Source: Stenotrophomonas sp. 169 (lineage in GTDB: Bacteria; Pseudomonadota; Gammaproteobacteria; Xanthomonadales; Xanthomonadaceae). From it: 64,000 nucleotides of DNA. Below are positions 35,461-44,590 of this stretch, one piece after another. Position numbers and translations under genes: made by a program. Under the pieces are notes generated by a model, which made no database searches, had not been told where the DNA came from, and was given only the letters and a program-made list of their open reading frames with translations. The stretch lies in NCBI RefSeq assembly GCF_014621775.1, contig NZ_CP061204.1, positions 2,810,501 through 2,874,500 on the forward strand, written 5' to 3'. How positions within the stretch are numbered: position 1 is the stretch's first letter; the number at the start of each line of letters is the position of its first letter.

Positions 35461-37044
35461 TCAGTGGCCGCCCGCGGCGGCGGAACTGCCTGCGCCCGCT
35501 CCGAAGGGCGGCTTGGCCAGCCACAGGAACGCGATGATGGCCAGGAAGATCCAGCCCAGCAGGAAGAAGATGTCATTGAAGCCCATCTGCGATGCCTGAT
35601 GGTTGATCATCGTGTTCAGTGCTGCCGCGCCGTGCTGCAGGTCGCCCTGCCCCATCGCGGTGACCTGTTCCTGCATGCCTGGCCGGTACACGGAGATGTG
35701 CTCGGTGATGTCCGCATGATGCACTTGCGTGCGGCGCGCCCACAGCCACGTGGTGAGTGACGCGGCAAAGCTGCCGCCCAACGTACGCAGGAAGGTGGCC
35801 AGCCCGGAACCCGCGGCGATCTCGCGCCCGTCCAGGTCCGACAGCAGGATCTGCAGCACGGGCATGAAGAACAGCGCCACGCCAACACCCATCAACAACT
35901 GCACGCCCGCTACATGCTGGAAGTCCACCTGCAGGTTGAAGTCCGAACGCATGAAGCTGGTGAAGGACAGGAACACGAAGGCCACCGTCGCCAGCATGCG
36001 CATGTCGAAGCGCGATGCGTACTTGCCCACGAACGGCGTCATGATCACCGGCAGGATGCCGATCGGCGCGGTCGCCAGGCCGGCCCAGATCGCGGTGTAG
36101 CCCATGTCCCGCTGCAACCACTGCGGAATGAGCAACGACACGCTGAAGAACGCGGCGTACGCCACCACCATCGCCATCGTGCCCGCGCGGAAATTGCGAT
36201 GGCGGAACAACCGCAGGTCGACGATGGGGTCCTTGTCGGTCAGCTCCCAGATCAGGAACACCGCCAAGGCCACGACAGACACGCACGCCAGCGCCACGAT
36301 CATCGGCGAACTGAACCAGTCTTCGTCGTTGCCCAGGTCCAGCACCAGCTGCAGGGCGCCGACGCCGATCACCAGCGTGACCAGGCCGACGTAATCCATC
36401 TTCGGCTTTTCGATCTGCTCCGGCCGCCCCTTCATCTGGTTGCCGACCACCAGCGCCGCGAAAATGCCCAACGGCACGTTGATCAGGAAGATCCATTCCC
36501 AGCTGTAGTTGTCGGTGATCCAGCCGCCCAGGATCGGCCCGCAGATGGGCGCCACCACGGTGATCATGGCCAACAGGGCCAGCGCCTGGCCGCGTTTCTC
36601 ACGCGGATAGATCGACACCAGCAGCGACTGGGTGATCGGGTACATCGGGCCGGCGACGAAGCCCTGCAGGGCGCGCGACACGACCAGCATGCCCATGCTC
36701 TGGGCAAGGCCGCACAACAGCGAGGCAATGGTGAAGGCCAGCGTGGCCCATACAAACAGCTTGGTTTCGCCGAAGCGGCGGCTCATCCAGCCGGTCAAGG
36801 GCAGCGCGATCGCGGTACTGACCGCGAACGAGGTGATGACCCACGTCGCCTGCTGCGAGCTGGCGCCGAGATTGCCGGCGATGGTCGGCAGCGACACATT
36901 GGCGATGGTGGTGTCGAGCACCTGCATGAACGACGCCATCGCCAGGCCAGCCGTGCACAAGGCGATGTTGGGTGGCAGGAAGCCAGCGGCCGGGGCCGCC
37001 GGTGCACCCGGCGTACCGGGTGCGGCAGGGGCTTGGGAAGACAT
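35461..37044 (-). CDS. emrB: EmrB-like MFS drug exporter (DHA2 family, 14 TM)
   Basis: A 527-residue inner-membrane proton-drug antiporter with about 14 hydrophobic helices. Family motifs are visible: MQVLDTTIANVSLPTIAG in helix 1 (motif D1), the loop GWMSRRFGETKLF (motif A) and GPILGGWITDNYSWEWIF (motif C). Both termini are Ala/Pro/Gly-rich. It is the last gene of an operon with emrA, emrC and a marR gene, matching the EmrCAB pump reported in S. maltophilia for hydrophobic uncouplers and some antibiotics. A six-base gap separates it from emrA. Confidence 0.93.
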   Translation of the reverse strand: MSSQAPAAPGTPGAPAAPAAGFLPPNIALCTAGLAMASFMQVLDTTIANVSLPTIAGNLGASSQQATWVITSFAVSTAIALPLTGWMSRRFGETKLFVWATLAFTIASLLCGLAQSMGMLVVSRALQGFVAGPMYPITQSLLVSIYPREKRGQALALLAMITVVAPICGPILGGWITDNYSWEWIFLINVPLGIFAALVVGNQMKGRPEQIEKPKMDYVGLVTLVIGVGALQLVLDLGNDEDWFSSPMIVALACVSVVALAVFLIWELTDKDPIVDLRLFRHRNFRAGTMAMVVAYAAFFSVSLLIPQWLQRDMGYTAIWAGLATAPIGILPVIMTPFVGKYASRFDMRMLATVAFVFLSFTSFMRSDFNLQVDFQHVAGVQLLMGVGVALFFMPVLQILLSDLDGREIAAGSGLATFLRTLGGSFAASLTTWLWARRTQVHHADITEHISVYRPGMQEQVTAMGQGDLQHGAAALNTMINHQASQMGFNDIFFLLGWIFLAIIAFLWLAKPPFGAGAGSSAAAGGH

Positions 37045-37050
37045 GGGCCG

Positions 37051-38301
37051 TCAGCCTGCCTTGGCTGTGCGCGGCGGCGTGGCCGGCGCGGTGGAGGGCG
37101 ACGGTCGGCCCGCAGCCGACACCACCGGTGCACCGGCCGTCTGCGGCAGGTTGCCCTGGATGATCGTATGGATCATGTCGTCGGCATCATGCAGCTGCTT
37201 GGCATACACGTCCGTGTCGAACACCGAACCGGTCGCTGCCTGGCTGGGCAGCACTTCGCCCTTCTGGTCACGCAGGCTGACCTCGGCCTTCATCGACAGG
37301 CCGATGCGCAGCGGGTGCTCGGCCAACTGCTTGGCATCGATGGCGATGCGCACCGGCACGCGCTGCACGATCTTGATCCAGTTGCCGCTGGCGTTCTGTG
37401 CCGGCAGCAGCGAGAACGCCGAGCCGGTGCCCATGCCCAGGCTGGTCAGGCGTCCCTTGTAGCTGACATCGCCGCCATACATATCCGAACGCAGCTCCAC
37501 TTCCTGGCCCAGGCGCATGTGCCGCAGCTGGGTTTCCTTGAAGTTGGCTTCCACCCACATCTGATCGGTAGGCACCACCGCCATCAGCGCATTGCCCGGC
37601 TGCACGCGCTGGCCGACCTGCACCGAGCGACGCGCCACGTAGCCGGTGACCGGCGAGACGATGCCGGCGCGCGCATTGTTGAGCCACGCTTGGCGCAGCT
37701 GCGCAGCGGCGGCCTGCACGTCGGGCTGGGTGGCGATCACCGTGTCATCGACCAGTGCGCGGCTGCGTTCGAACGTTTCGCGCGAACCGGCCACGGCGGC
37801 TTCCGCAGCGGCCAGTTCGTTGCGCGCATGCGACAGCTCTTCATCGGAAATGGCGCCGGTGGCGGCCAGGTCCTTGCGGCGGGCGAAATCATCGCGTGCG
37901 CGCTTCAACGTGACCTGCCGTGCATTCAACTCGGCCTGTGCACCTTCGGCGCTGCGGTACAGGCCACGCACCTGGCGGACCGTACCGGCAAGCTGGGCTT
38001 CTGCCTGTTGCAGCGCTACCTCGGTATCGGCTGGATCCAGCTGTACCAGCAATTGGCCGCGCTCGACACGCATGCCATCGTCGGCCGCGATACCGACCAC
38101 CGTGCCGGTGATCAGCGGGGTGATCTGCACCTGGTTGCCGCCCACGTAGGCGTCGTCGGTTTCTTCGAACCAGCGGCCGAACATGAAATACCACAGGGCC
38201 GCTGCGGCGATCAGCAGCAGCACGATCACAAGCAGTCCGCGCAGCAGCTTGCCGCGACGGCTGGGAGCGGCGGGCGCCGCGGGGGTAGAGGTCTGGCTCA
38301 T
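37051..38301 (-). CDS. emrA: EmrA-like periplasmic adaptor (HlyD family)
   Basis: A 416-residue membrane-fusion protein with a single N-terminal membrane helix (LLRGLLVIVLLLIAAAALWY), a split lipoyl domain (QVQITPLITGTVVGIAADDG), a long coiled-coil hairpin (~residues 100-200) and a barrel region. It joins EmrB to the outer-membrane channel. A Pro/Ala-rich C-terminal tail (~40 residues) is disordered. It lies 11 bp after emrC. Confidence 0.92.
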   Translation of the reverse strand: MSQTSTPAAPAAPSRRGKLLRGLLVIVLLLIAAAALWYFMFGRWFEETDDAYVGGNQVQITPLITGTVVGIAADDGMRVERGQLLVQLDPADTEVALQQAEAQLAGTVRQVRGLYRSAEGAQAELNARQVTLKRARDDFARRKDLAATGAISDEELSHARNELAAAEAAVAGSRETFERSRALVDDTVIATQPDVQAAAAQLRQAWLNNARAGIVSPVTGYVARRSVQVGQRVQPGNALMAVVPTDQMWVEANFKETQLRHMRLGQEVELRSDMYGGDVSYKGRLTSLGMGTGSAFSLLPAQNASGNWIKIVQRVPVRIAIDAKQLAEHPLRIGLSMKAEVSLRDQKGEVLPSQAATGSVFDTDVYAKQLHDADDMIHTIIQGNLPQTAGAPVVSAAGRPSPSTAPATPPRTAKAG

Positions 38302-38312
38302 GGGAGATGTCT

Positions 38313-39806
38313 TCAGGAATGCGAGGAATCGGAAAGAGGGGCAGCACGCACGGTGTCATCGGCAGCCGGCTGGAAGCCGCCGCCCAACGCCTGGCTGAGA
38401 CGCACCGATGACAACAGCTGCTGCGACTGCAGGCCGGCCAGCCGCTGCTGCGCCTGCAGCAGGGTGGACTGTGCGGTCAGCACATCCAGATAGCCGCCGA
38501 TGCCGGCGCGATACCGCTGGTCAGCCAGACCGTGCGCAGCGCGCGCGGTATCCACCGCCTGCTGCTGCGACTGCGCCTGCTGCTGCAGCGAGCGCACCGC
38601 GTTGACCTGGTCGGCCACCTGGTGCAATGCGTCCACCAGCCCTTGGTTGTACGTGGCAACGGCGAGATCGTACTCGGCGTCACGGCGGTCCAGGCCCGCG
38701 CGCAGACGCCCACCCTCGAAGATCGGCAGACTCAGCGCCGGGCCGATGTAGGCGAACGTGGATTCGCGCTGCAGCAGGTCGCCGAGATTCGGTGCGACGA
38801 CGCCGGCCAGCGCGGTGAGATTCAGGCTCGGATAGAACGCCGCCTTGGCTGCATCGATCTGCCGGCCGGCCGCTTCCACCCGCCAGCGCGCCGCCACGAT
38901 GTCCGGGCGGCGCCCCAGCAGTTCGCTGGGCAACACGCCCGGCAGCTGCAGCGCCATCGGGTCCAATGCGTGCGGACGCCCAATCTGCAGGCCCCGGTCC
39001 GGCCCCTGCCCGACCAGCGCCGCCAGTGCGGTACGCCCTTCGTCAATCTGCTGCTGGGCGGCCTGCAGCTGCTGCTGCGCCGCCGGCACGCGCGATTCGG
39101 CCTGGCGCACCTGCAGGTCACTGTCGATGCCGGCGGCGCGGCGCTGGCGGGTGAGCTGCAGGGTTTTCTGCGAACGTGCCAACTCTTCTTCGGCCACATC
39201 GTGCAACTGCCATGCGTAGGCCAGCCCGGCGTAAGCCTGAGCGATGTTGGAGGACAGATTCAGGCGCGCCGCCTGCGCGTCGATCGCCGCCGCATGCGCG
39301 CTGTCCACCGCCGCTTCCCAAGTGGCGCGCTTGCCGCCCCACAGGTCCACGCCGTAGCTGAAGTTGAGGGCGAGCTGGCTGCTGCCCGCGTAGTGACCGC
39401 CGGTTTCATCGCCCAGCATGGATTCGGGCAGGCGCAGACCCGTATAGCCGCCGGATACCGAAAGACTGGGCAACTGGTCGGCACGCGCCCCACCCACCTG
39501 CGATCGTGCCTGGCGCAGCCGTGCATCGGCCGCATCCAGGCTGGGGTGGCTGGCCAACCCTTCTTCGATCAGGGCATCCAGCTGCGGGTCCCCCAGTGCT
39601 TTCCACCAGTCCTGCGCGGGGAAGCCGGCCGCGCCCAGCGAGGCGCCCGTCAACGTGCGGCTGCTGTGCAGCGCATCGGCATCCAACAGCGCGCCGTGCG
39701 GCTGCAGCCCGCGGCTGCTGGCACAGGCGGCGAGTGCCAACACCAGGCCGGCCAACAACAGGGGCCGGCCCTGGCGCCATGTAGAAACAAGAGGGATGGA
39801 AGTCAT
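38313..39806 (-). CDS. emrC: outer-membrane efflux lipoprotein of the EmrCAB pump
   Basis: A 497-residue NodT/TolC-family channel. It has a lipobox LAAC after a hydrophobic signal, WWKALGDPQLDALIEEGL at the start of the first repeat and LPSELLGRRPDIVAARWRVE at the hinge. ATG 39806 overlaps the marR stop (ATGA); the frame open to 39929 overlaps marR itself. Having the channel gene inside the emr operon differs from E. coli, where TolC is encoded elsewhere. Confidence 0.92.
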   Translation of the reverse strand: MTSIPLVSTWRQGRPLLLAGLVLALAACASSRGLQPHGALLDADALHSSRTLTGASLGAAGFPAQDWWKALGDPQLDALIEEGLASHPSLDAADARLRQARSQVGGARADQLPSLSVSGGYTGLRLPESMLGDETGGHYAGSSQLALNFSYGVDLWGGKRATWEAAVDSAHAAAIDAQAARLNLSSNIAQAYAGLAYAWQLHDVAEEELARSQKTLQLTRQRRAAGIDSDLQVRQAESRVPAAQQQLQAAQQQIDEGRTALAALVGQGPDRGLQIGRPHALDPMALQLPGVLPSELLGRRPDIVAARWRVEAAGRQIDAAKAAFYPSLNLTALAGVVAPNLGDLLQRESTFAYIGPALSLPIFEGGRLRAGLDRRDAEYDLAVATYNQGLVDALHQVADQVNAVRSLQQQAQSQQQAVDTARAAHGLADQRYRAGIGGYLDVLTAQSTLLQAQQRLAGLQSQQLLSSVRLSQALGGGFQPAADDTVRAAPLSDSSHS

Positions 39807-40255
39807 GGGGTCGTCAATGAGTCGCGGATTCGGGTCAACAGGGAGAGCAGCTGCGCACGTTCGTCGGCGCTGAGCTCGCGGGAGGCGTAATCGATCACAT
39901 CCTCGCCGCGCTTCTGCAGGCGTGCCCACAGCGCGCGACCTTCATCGGTCAGCACGATCTGCAGCGCACGCCGGTCCATCGCATGTGCTTCGCGGCGCAC
40001 ACAGCCCAGCGCCTCCAGCTTGTCCAGCAGGCGCGTCACCGCGCTGGGCACCTGGTCGATGGCCTTGGCCAGTTCGTTCGCCGTGCACGGTGCGGTCCGG
40101 GACAGGACCTTCAGGCCGATGTAGTGGGTGAAATTGAGGCCGAGGTTCTCTTCGGCCATGGAAGCGTCCAACTGCCGGACCAGGCCATCGCGCACCTGGC
40201 GCAACAACAGGCCGAAACTGGGAGGTGTCGTATCGGGACAGATCATGCCGCACAT
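39803..40255 (-). CDS. emrR: MarR-family repressor of the emrCAB operon
   Basis: A 150-residue MarR-type winged-helix dimer. The recognition region is TANELAKAIDQVPSAVTRLL, the wing is GCVRREAHAMDRRALQIVLT, and helical dimerisation ends flank it. It is the first gene of the operon and overlaps emrC, so it should autoregulate the pump, being released by drug-like ligands. A perfect inverted repeat 16 bp upstream is a good operator candidate. An alternative start is ATG 40246. Confidence 0.9.
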   Translation of the reverse strand: MCGMICPDTTPPSFGLLLRQVRDGLVRQLDASMAEENLGLNFTHYIGLKVLSRTAPCTANELAKAIDQVPSAVTRLLDKLEALGCVRREAHAMDRRALQIVLTDEGRALWARLQKRGEDVIDYASRELSADERAQLLSLLTRIRDSLTTP

Positions 40256-40270
40256 TCTCTTCCAAAAAAT

Positions 40271-40290
40271 ATATTTCTCAATGGAAATAT
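40271..40290. promoter_or_regulatory. inverted repeat ATATTTC-N6-GAAATAT, candidate EmrR operator
   Basis: A perfect 7-bp inverted repeat with a 6-bp spacer (20 bp, the usual MarR operator size) in an otherwise GC-rich genome. It sits 16 bp before the emrR start and 98 bp before the divergent AraC gene, so it could control both. Confidence 0.6.
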
Positions 40291-40388
40291 TCGATCTGGC
40301 ATCGAATGCTGTGTTGCAACAATGTGAGTGATCGGGAGAGGGCTACCTTAATGAGCGTTCGGGCTGGCCCGGTAGTACAATCCAGCCA

Positions 40389-41318
40389 ATGAATGGTGTT
40401 ATCGAGCCACTTGCGACCCTCATCAGTCCACCGGACGTGCCACTGCCGGTACGCCAGGGTCCGGACCTCGTGGCCGCCCGGCAGGTGATGCGGGAAAGCG
40501 CGCTGGAGTGGTTCGAGCGCCTGGATGGCCTGCCCGTGGTGGGCTTCCACATCGACAGCGCGAAAGGGTTGGCGCATGAGGTGGATTGGCATGCCCATGG
40601 CCGCGCCCAGCTTATCTGCGTGGAAAGTGGTCTGCTGACCACGCGTACGCATCACGGCACGTGGTCGCTGGCGCCAGGCTCGGCGGGCTGGATGCCTGCG
40701 GGCGAACCGCACACCGTGGCCATCGACGGGCCTCTGCGGGGCTGGGGCATGGTGCTGGCGCCGACGTTGTGCCATGACCTGCCCGCTGATCCCTGTGTGA
40801 TCGGCATCTCCCCCCTGCTGCAGGCCGTGGCCTTGCGGGTATGCGGATGGACACCTGCCGAGCGCGTCACTTCGCGCCAGCAGCACCTGGTGGAGGTGCT
40901 GCTTGACGAGCTGCGCACGGCCCCGCGACAACGGATGCACCTGCCCATGCCGCGCGACAGGCGCCTGCTGAAGATCGCCTCCCAGCTGCTCGCCGACCCC
41001 GCCGATGACCGCAGTCTTGCGCAGTGGGCCGCGTGGGCAGGCCTGTCGACCCGCTCATTGACCCGCCATTTCCGCGAGGAGACCACGCTCAGCTTCTCCC
41101 ATTGGCGGCAACAGGCCCGCTTGGCCGAGGCGCTGCGCCAGCTCAGCGAAGGACGACCGGTGGCCGATATCGCCCACGGGCTGGGCTTCAGCAGTTCCAG
41201 CGCGTTCGTCACGGTGTTCCGCCGCCACTTCGGCGTGCCGCCGGGACGCTATCTTGCACGGGCAGCGCAGGGACTCGATCCACCGCGCGGCTTGGCTTCT
41301 CCGGCCGCATCCGGATAA
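40389..41318 (+). CDS. AraC-family transcriptional regulator
   Basis: A 309-residue regulator. The N-terminal cupin-like sensor carries EVDWHAHGRAQLICVESG and the cupin-type PAGEPHTV. The C-terminal pair of helix-turn-helix motifs shows SLAQWAAWAGLSTRSLTRHF and VADIAHGLGFSSSSAFVTVFRR followed by GVPPGRY. It diverges from emrRCAB, and the two genes share a 133-bp promoter region with the candidate EmrR operator. The target is unknown. Confidence 0.88.
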   Translation: MNGVIEPLATLISPPDVPLPVRQGPDLVAARQVMRESALEWFERLDGLPVVGFHIDSAKGLAHEVDWHAHGRAQLICVESGLLTTRTHHGTWSLAPGSAGWMPAGEPHTVAIDGPLRGWGMVLAPTLCHDLPADPCVIGISPLLQAVALRVCGWTPAERVTSRQQHLVEVLLDELRTAPRQRMHLPMPRDRRLLKIASQLLADPADDRSLAQWAAWAGLSTRSLTRHFREETTLSFSHWRQQARLAEALRQLSEGRPVADIAHGLGFSSSSAFVTVFRRHFGVPPGRYLARAAQGLDPPRGLASPAASG

Positions 41319-41376
41319 TCACCCTATTGCGAGGGCGACGCCCGTCGCCGCCTCCGAACACAGGTAACAACCCCGC

Positions 41377-43620
41377 ATGACCGATCTTGCCCGCCCCGTC
41401 TTCCACGGCTTCGAACAGCTGCCGCTGCGCGAATATGCCGAGCGCGCCTACCTCGACTACTCGATGTATGTGGTCCTGGACCGTGCGCTGCCCTTCCTCG
41501 GCGACGGCCTCAAGCCCGTGCAGCGCCGCATCATCTATGCGATGAGCGAGCTGGGCCTGAACGCAGGTTCCAAACCGAAGAAGTCCGCGCGCACCGTCGG
41601 CGATGTCATCGGCAAGTACCATCCGCATGGCGACAGCGCCTGCTACGAGGCACTGGTGCTGATGGCCCAGCCGTTCTCGTACCGCTATCCCCTGATCGAA
41701 GGCCAGGGCAACTTCGGTTCCAGCGATGACCCGAAGTCGTTCGCCGCGATGCGCTACACCGAATCCAAGCTGACCCCGATCGCGGAAGTGCTGCTGGGCG
41801 AGCTCGGCCACGGCACGACCGACTGGACGCCGAACTTCGACGGCACCATGCAGGAGCCGACCTGGATGCCGGCGCGGCTGCCGCACCTGCTGCTCAACGG
41901 CACTACCGGCATCGCCGTGGGCATGGCCACCGATGTGCCCCCGCATAACCTCAACGAGATCGTCAGCGCGCTGCTGCATCTGCTGGAAGATCCCGATGCC
42001 AGCGTGCGCGACCTGTGCGAGCACGTGAAGGGGCCGGACTACCCGTCCAACGCGGAGATCATCACCCCCGCCGCCGATCTGCTGCACCTGTATGAAACCG
42101 GCCACGGCAGCGTGCGTGCGCGGGCGACCTACCTGAAAGAGAACGGCAACGTGGTGGTCAACGCCCTGCCCTTCCAGGTGTCGCCGTCCAAGGTGATCGA
42201 ACAGATCGCCGCACAGATGCGGGCCAAGAAGCTGCCGTGGATCGAAGACGTGCGCGATGAGTCCGACCACGCCAACCCGGTACGGGTGGTGCTGGTGCCG
42301 CGTTCCAACCGCGTCGATGCCGACCAGCTGATGGGCCACCTGTTCGCCACCACGGACATGGAACGCAGCTACCGGGTGAACCTCAACGTGATCGGCCTGG
42401 ACGGCCGCCCGCAGGTGAAGAACCTCAAGACCCTGCTCAGCGAATGGCTGGCGTTCCGCAGCAGCACCGTGGTCCGCCGCCTGCAGCATCGCCTGCAGAA
42501 GGTCGAGCGTCGCCTGCACCTGTTGGAAGGCCTGCTGGTCGCCTTCCTCAACCTGGATGAAGTGATCCACATCATCCGGACCGAAGACGAACCGAAGGCC
42601 GCACTGATCGCGCGCTTCGGCCTGTCCGACGACCAGGCCGAGTACATCCTGGAAACCAAGCTGAAGCAGCTTGCGCGCCTGGAAGAAATGAAGATCCGCG
42701 GCGAGCAGGATGAGCTGGCCAAGGAACGCGACAAGATCCTCGGCATCCTGGACAGCAAGGCCAAGCTGAAGAAGCTGATCAAGGACGAACTGACGGCCGA
42801 TGCCAAGAAGTTCGGCGACGCACGTCGTTCGCCGCTGGTGCAGCGCGGTGCGGCACAGGCCATCGATGAAACCGAGCTGGTACCGAGCGAGCCGATGACC
42901 GTCGTGCTGTCGGAGAAGGGCTGGATCCGCGCGGCCAAGGGCCACGACGTGGACCCGTCATCGCTGAACTATCGCGACGGTGACAGCCTGCTGGCTTCGG
43001 TCCGCGCCCGCAGCACGCAGCAGGTCGCCTTCCTCGACAGTGAGGGCCGCGCCTATTCCACCGCGGTGCACACCCTGCCCTCGGCCCGCGGCAATGGCGA
43101 GCCGCTGACCGGGCGCTTTTCGCCTGCATCGGGGACGAGTTTCGTCACCCTGGCGAGCGCCGAACCGACCGGACGCTTCGTGCTGGCCTCCACGCACGGC
43201 TATGGCTTCGTGACCCGCTTCGAGAACCTGATCGGCCGCAACAAGGCCGGCAAGGCGATGCTGAACCTCGCGTCGGGCTCGTCGGTGCTGCAGCCGGCCG
43301 TATTGGCCAACGTGGACACGGACCGCATCGTCGCGGTGACCAGTTCGGGCAACCTGCTGGCCATCGCCGCCAGCGACCTGCCGGAACTGGACAAGGGCAA
43401 GGGCAACAAGATCATCGAGATCCCGAAGGCCAAGCTGGCCACCGAGCGGGTGGTGGCGGTGGTGGCGATCAGCCCTGGCCAGACCCTGCAGGTCCGCAGC
43501 GGCCAGCGCACGATGGGCCTGAAGTTCAGCGAGCTCGACACCTACCTGGGCACGCGTGCCACGCGCGGCCACCTGCTGCCGCGTGGCTGGCAGAAGGTGG
43601 AAGGGCTGTCGGTGGAGTGA
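41377..43620 (+). CDS. parC: DNA topoisomerase IV subunit A
   Basis: A 747-residue topoisomerase subunit that cuts and rejoins DNA to decatenate chromosomes with ParE. The catalytic Tyr is Y127 in [10 protein letters not shown]. The quinolone-determining region [15 protein letters not shown] keeps Ser87 and Glu91 (equivalent to E. coli Ser80 and Glu84), so no classical resistance change is present. The C-terminal beta-pinwheel blades follow from ~residue 500. It is a single gene; a bidirectional terminator lies at 43887. Confidence 0.95.
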   Translation: MTDLARPVFHGFEQLPLREYAERAYLDYSMYVVLDRALPFLGDGLKPVQRRIIYAMSELGLNAGSKPKKSARTVGDVIGKYHPHGDSACYEALVLMAQPFSYRYPLIEGQGNFGSSDDPKSFAAMRYTESKLTPIAEVLLGELGHGTTDWTPNFDGTMQEPTWMPARLPHLLLNGTTGIAVGMATDVPPHNLNEIVSALLHLLEDPDASVRDLCEHVKGPDYPSNAEIITPAADLLHLYETGHGSVRARATYLKENGNVVVNALPFQVSPSKVIEQIAAQMRAKKLPWIEDVRDESDHANPVRVVLVPRSNRVDADQLMGHLFATTDMERSYRVNLNVIGLDGRPQVKNLKTLLSEWLAFRSSTVVRRLQHRLQKVERRLHLLEGLLVAFLNLDEVIHIIRTEDEPKAALIARFGLSDDQAEYILETKLKQLARLEEMKIRGEQDELAKERDKILGILDSKAKLKKLIKDELTADAKKFGDARRSPLVQRGAAQAIDETELVPSEPMTVVLSEKGWIRAAKGHDVDPSSLNYRDGDSLLASVRARSTQQVAFLDSEGRAYSTAVHTLPSARGNGEPLTGRFSPASGTSFVTLASAEPTGRFVLASTHGYGFVTRFENLIGRNKAGKAMLNLASGSSVLQPAVLANVDTDRIVAVTSSGNLLAIAASDLPELDKGKGNKIIEIPKAKLATERVVAVVAISPGQTLQVRSGQRTMGLKFSELDTYLGTRATRGHLLPRGWQKVEGLSVE

Positions 43621-43642
43621 GCTGACTCCGTCCTGCCTGCGG

Positions 43643-43727
43643 GTAGAGCCGACTTCAGTCGGCTGCTCCCTTGGTAGAGCCGACTTCAGTCGGCTGGTCC
43701 GGAGAAGCCGACTAAAGTCGGCTCTAC
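43643..43727. repeat. three GTAG REPs
   Basis: Forward units lie at 43643-43665 and 43674-43696 (GTAGAGCCGACTTCAGTCGGC) and a reverse unit at 43706-43727 (AAAGTCGGC variant). The facing units 2 and 3 could form a cruciform. Confidence 0.85.
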
Positions 43728-43731
43728 CAGT

Positions 43732-43857
43732 CGGTGCCACCCGTCAGCCCCACCAGTCGGTGCCACCCGTCGCCCCCACCAAACGGTGTGACCCGTCGCC
43801 CCACCAAACGGTGCCACCCGTCAGCCCCACCAAACGGTGCCACCCGTCAGCCCACCA
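43732..43857 (+). repeat. tandem repeat of 25-26 bp, five units
   Basis: Units begin CGGTGCCACCCGTCAGCCCC at 43732, 43758, 43784, 43809 and 43835, with small changes (GTGTGACC in unit 3, loss of one C in unit 4). They are followed by a decayed sixth copy. There is no spacer variation, so it is a minisatellite, not a CRISPR. With the REPs and the terminator it fills the 330-bp gap between parC and bfr. Confidence 0.85.
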
Positions 43858-43886
43858 GCCAGCTCCACCAACGCATTGTCAGACAC

Positions 43887-43914
43887 AAAAAAGCCGGGGA
43901 ATCCCCGGCTTTTT
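43887..43914. terminator. bidirectional terminator between parC and bfr
   Basis: AAAAAGCCGGGGAATCCCCGGCTTTTT is symmetrical, with A and T runs on both sides, and can end both converging transcripts. Confidence 0.9.
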
Positions 43915-43950
43915 CATTGCTGGCTGGCGCGAGGCTGGCTGGCTACACGG

Positions 43951-44439
43951 TTAGTGCGCGACAGCGCCCTTGCCGTCGATCTTGCTCAGCTGGTAAAGCT
44001 CCAGGCCGATGCGCTGGATCAGACCCAACTGCTGCTCCAGCCACCACGCGTGGTCTTCCTCGGTGTCCTTCAGCTGTACCAGCAACATGTCGCGGCTGAC
44101 ATAGTCACCGTTGGCTTCGCACAGCTTCATACCGGCAGCCAGGTTGTTGCGCACCGCGTACTCGGTATCCAGGTCCTTGCGCAGCATCTCCTCGACGGTG
44201 ACGCCGGGCTCGAAGGCGTGCGCGCGCATGTCCGGGTCGCCGCCCAAGAACAGGATGCGCCGCAGCAGCGCATCGGCATGCTCGGTCTCCTCCTGCATTT
44301 CGTGGTTCAGGCGTTCGTACAGCGCGAACAGGCCCTGGTCCTCGTAACGGCGGGAATGGATGAAGTACTGGTCGCGGGCGGCAAGCTCGCCGCGCAACAG
44401 TTCTTTCAGGCAGGCGATGACGTCCGGGTTGCCTTTCAT
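43951..44439 (-). CDS. bacterioferritin-like iron-storage protein lacking haem-ligand Met52
   Basis: A 162-residue four-helix ferritin. Ferroxidase ligands are in place: Glu18 ([11 protein letters not shown]), Glu51 and His54 ([10 protein letters not shown]), then Glu in [12 protein letters not shown], and Glu and His in [13 protein letters not shown]. Residue 52, the haem-ligating Met of true bacterioferritins, is Thr here. The sequence as a whole resembles Pseudomonas FtnA (formerly BfrA). It probably stores iron without haem, or forms mixed shells with another subunit. No bacterioferritin-associated ferredoxin gene is adjacent. Confidence 0.9.
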   Translation of the reverse strand: MKGNPDVIACLKELLRGELAARDQYFIHSRRYEDQGLFALYERLNHEMQEETEHADALLRRILFLGGDPDMRAHAFEPGVTVEEMLRKDLDTEYAVRNNLAAGMKLCEANGDYVSRDMLLVQLKDTEEDHAWWLEQQLGLIQRIGLELYQLSKIDGKGAVAH

Positions 44440-44590
44440 GGGGGATGCTCCTGTGACTCGATGACGCCATGGTGCCCTATCCAGAAATCCGGTGATCTAA
44501 TCGGAATCAATCGCAGTCGCGTCTCTCCTGCGATCTGTCCTGAAGGGTGGCTACAATCGGTTCACCCCCGGTCCGGCAAGGAAGCGTCCC

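Noticed and set aside
35914..38493. Plus-strand open frame of 859 codons
   Set aside because: It is antisense to emrA and emrB, with repetitive His/Arg/Gln composition. The minus-strand genes are clearly real.
41617..41655. Quinolone-resistance substitution in ParC
   Set aside because: The Ser and Glu positions equivalent to E. coli 80 and 84 are both wild type.
43732..43857. CRISPR-like array
   Set aside because: Units are contiguous with no unique spacers, and no cas genes are present. It is a simple tandem repeat.
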